21,784 bases of DNA. Source: an uncultured Eubacteriales bacterium. GTDB taxonomy: Bacteria > Bacillota_I > Bacilli_A > RF39 > UBA660. This document shows, one piece after another, positions 20,799 through 21,784 of this stretch. Position 1 is the first letter of the stretch, and each line of letters opens with the position of its first letter. The translations under genes were made by a program, and so were the position numbers. The stretch covers positions 1 through 21,784 of the forward strand of contig OMQW01000049.1 in assembly GCA_900313345.1 (NCBI GenBank). The letters run 5' to 3'. The notes beneath the pieces are model-generated. The model made no database searches and had not been told where the DNA came from. It saw only the letters and a program-made list of their open reading frames with translations.

Positions 20799-21386
20799 TC
20801 ATAACAATGATAAAACACCTAATAAAAATAATATAGCAAGAAAGTCTAAAAATAACTCATTTCTAAATATATTAGGAATTTTTTCTGATATAATATGACA
20901 AATATAATAAAAGTAAAAACCAATAAATCCACCTAAAGTATTTAATATAATATCATCAACATCAAATACTCTACCAATCATCATCTGTACACATTCAATA
21001 GTAATAGATGTAATAAGAGCCATTATAGTAGCTTCTTTATAATTATCACTTTTTAAATAATATGAAGCAAAAAAACCAAATGGTAAAAACATAATTATAT
21101 TACCTAAAACATTTTTTATAAATAATCTACTAAACAATCTATATCTAAATATTTCTTTAAAAGGAATAAAATTATTAGAGCTCCAAGAAACAACATCACC
21201 CTGAGTAACAACTTGGAATAAAGCAAGAACATAAACGATAGATGCTAAATAAAATAATTCTTTATATAAAGTAAAATGAATTTTATTCTTATATAAATAT
21301 CTAATTCTAAGCAAAAGTATAACTACTATACTAACTATAATCATAGGAAGAGTTAAAGCTACTACGTTATTTATAATATCATTCAT
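20799..21386 (-). CDS. VanZ-family membrane protein
   Basis: The VanZ family is a multi-span membrane group. VanZ itself lowers susceptibility to teicoplanin, but most members have no known role. The 195-residue protein has about five hydrophobic spans: one near 8-26, one near 45-62, then FIKNVLGNIIMFLPFGFF and TIMALITSITIECVQ, then NTLGGFIGFYFYYIC. Hallmarks are NIIMFLPFGF and the acidic loop FDVDDIILNTLGG. It starts 4 nt after the yqfD stop and is followed closely by ybeY, so it belongs to the operon. In Bacillus subtilis phoH and pgpH occupy this space. Confidence 0.88.
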   Translation of the reverse strand: MNDIINNVVALTLPMIIVSIVVILLLRIRYLYKNKIHFTLYKELFYLASIVYVLALFQVVTQGDVVSWSSNNFIPFKEIFRYRLFSRLFIKNVLGNIIMFLPFGFFASYYLKSDNYKEATIMALITSITIECVQMMIGRVFDVDDIILNTLGGFIGFYFYYICHIISEKIPNIFRNELFLDFLAILFLLGVLSLL

Positions 21387-21390
21387 ATTA

Positions 21391-21784
21391 TCACTCTCTT
21401 TTATCTATATCTTTATAAGATGTAATATCACATCTTTCTTTAACTAACACCACTATATCTATTTTACTATTATTAATAGATTTTTTCAAAACTTTTGTAC
21501 TAATAATATTTCTTTTCTTATATTTTTTATTAATTATTTGTAAAGCTTTTTTACTAGCACTATTTATATTATAAGATTTATAAATAGTTTTTATTTTATA
21601 AACTTTATACAAATTAAATCCTATAGGAATTAAAGTATTATTAAATAACTTAATAGAAATACCCCTATTATCTTTAGACTTAAATAAAAAATAATTACTA
21701 TTACCAACACTATAACCAATACTAATAAATTTAAATCCTTTATTATAAATTAGTTTTTCTTTTAAAGGAATAGAAAGACTAACT
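21391..21784 (-). CDS. yqfD: YqfD-like protein, C-terminal part (cut by window edge)
   Basis: The last 130 residues of a longer protein are visible, entering from the window end. The frame runs open from 21784 through VSLSIPLKEKLIYNKGFKF and a beta-rich region to IVVLVKERCDITSYKDID and a TGA. This resembles the C terminus of YqfD, a membrane protein expressed during sporulation in Bacillus, whose end often reads as a VxxxxEDIT-type segment. Its position before ybeY-dgkA-cdd-era also fits (yqfC-yqfD in Bacillus). An internal TTG (21612) is not a plausible start because the frame continues upstream. Assignment is based mainly on position and the C-terminal motif, so it is moderate. Confidence 0.6.
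   Translation of the reverse strand, partial: VSLSIPLKEKLIYNKGFKFISIGYSVGNSNYFLFKSKDNRGISIKLFNNTLIPIGFNLYKVYKIKTIYKSYNINSASKKALQIINKKYKKRNIISTKVLKKSINNSKIDIVVLVKERCDITSYKDIDKRE

Noticed and set aside
1..21784. CRISPR arrays, insertion sequences, prophage genes or integrase sites
   Set aside because: No regularly spaced repeats, transposase, phage or integrase motifs were seen; the tRNA genes show no duplicated 3' ends in the window.

Overview
The window is strongly AT-rich chromosomal DNA from a low-GC Gram-positive bacterium (Bacilli/Firmicutes type). Almost every gene lies on the minus strand. The content is housekeeping: chaperones and their repressor, topoisomerase IV, three aminoacyl-tRNA supply functions, a ribosomal protein, glutamate racemase, and the era/recO cluster. 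Bacilli-specific small genes (ylbD, ylbE, ylbF, yqzL, a yqfD end), a consensus CIRCE/HrcA system and a T-box place it in that group. MurI, undecaprenol/diacylglycerol kinase, VanZ and a sortase-type tail argue for a walled cell. TGA ends several genes (the ylbN-type gene, cdd, the VanZ gene, the yqfD end), so the standard bacterial code applies. An uncultured gut lineage near RF39 or the Erysipelotrichales would fit, but that is inference.

Layout in window order. Positions 1-1952: hrcA-grpE-dnaK heat-shock operon (dnaK cut by the window edge), driven by a perfect TTGACA-17-TATAAT promoter between two CIRCE operators. Positions 1974-3582: ylbD-ylbE-ylbF-rsmD, ending in an unlisted 58-residue prepilin-like gene. 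Positions 3610-8188: parE-parC with two promoter candidates and a terminator whose stem begins inside parC. Positions 8191-11138: a tightly overlapping operon glyS - C26 amidotransferase - ylbN-type gene - rpmF, under a very short glycine T-box. Its bL32 has an N-terminal extension like the Prp-cleaved leader of Firmicute bL27. Positions 11116-13702: murI and a 584-residue protein of unknown function.

Positions 13710-15639: gltX, preceded on its own transcript by tRNA-Gln(CUG) and faced by a convergent tRNA-Glu(CUC). Positions 15649-17168: a small unknown gene and a decayed surface glycoside-hydrolase-like pseudogene with several lesions. Positions 17180-21784: yqfD (partial) - vanZ - ybeY - dgkA - cdd - era - yqzL - recO, then a camelysin/TasA-like secreted protein with a strong terminator. 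Compared with Bacillus subtilis, the last block has a VanZ gene where phoH and pgpH normally sit.

The most unusual points are the bL32 leader, the roughly 130-nt T-box leader, the double-CIRCE promoter, and the tRNA-Gln-gltX transcription unit. No large undescribed multi-gene system is evident. All calls rest on reading motifs by eye; no database search was run.
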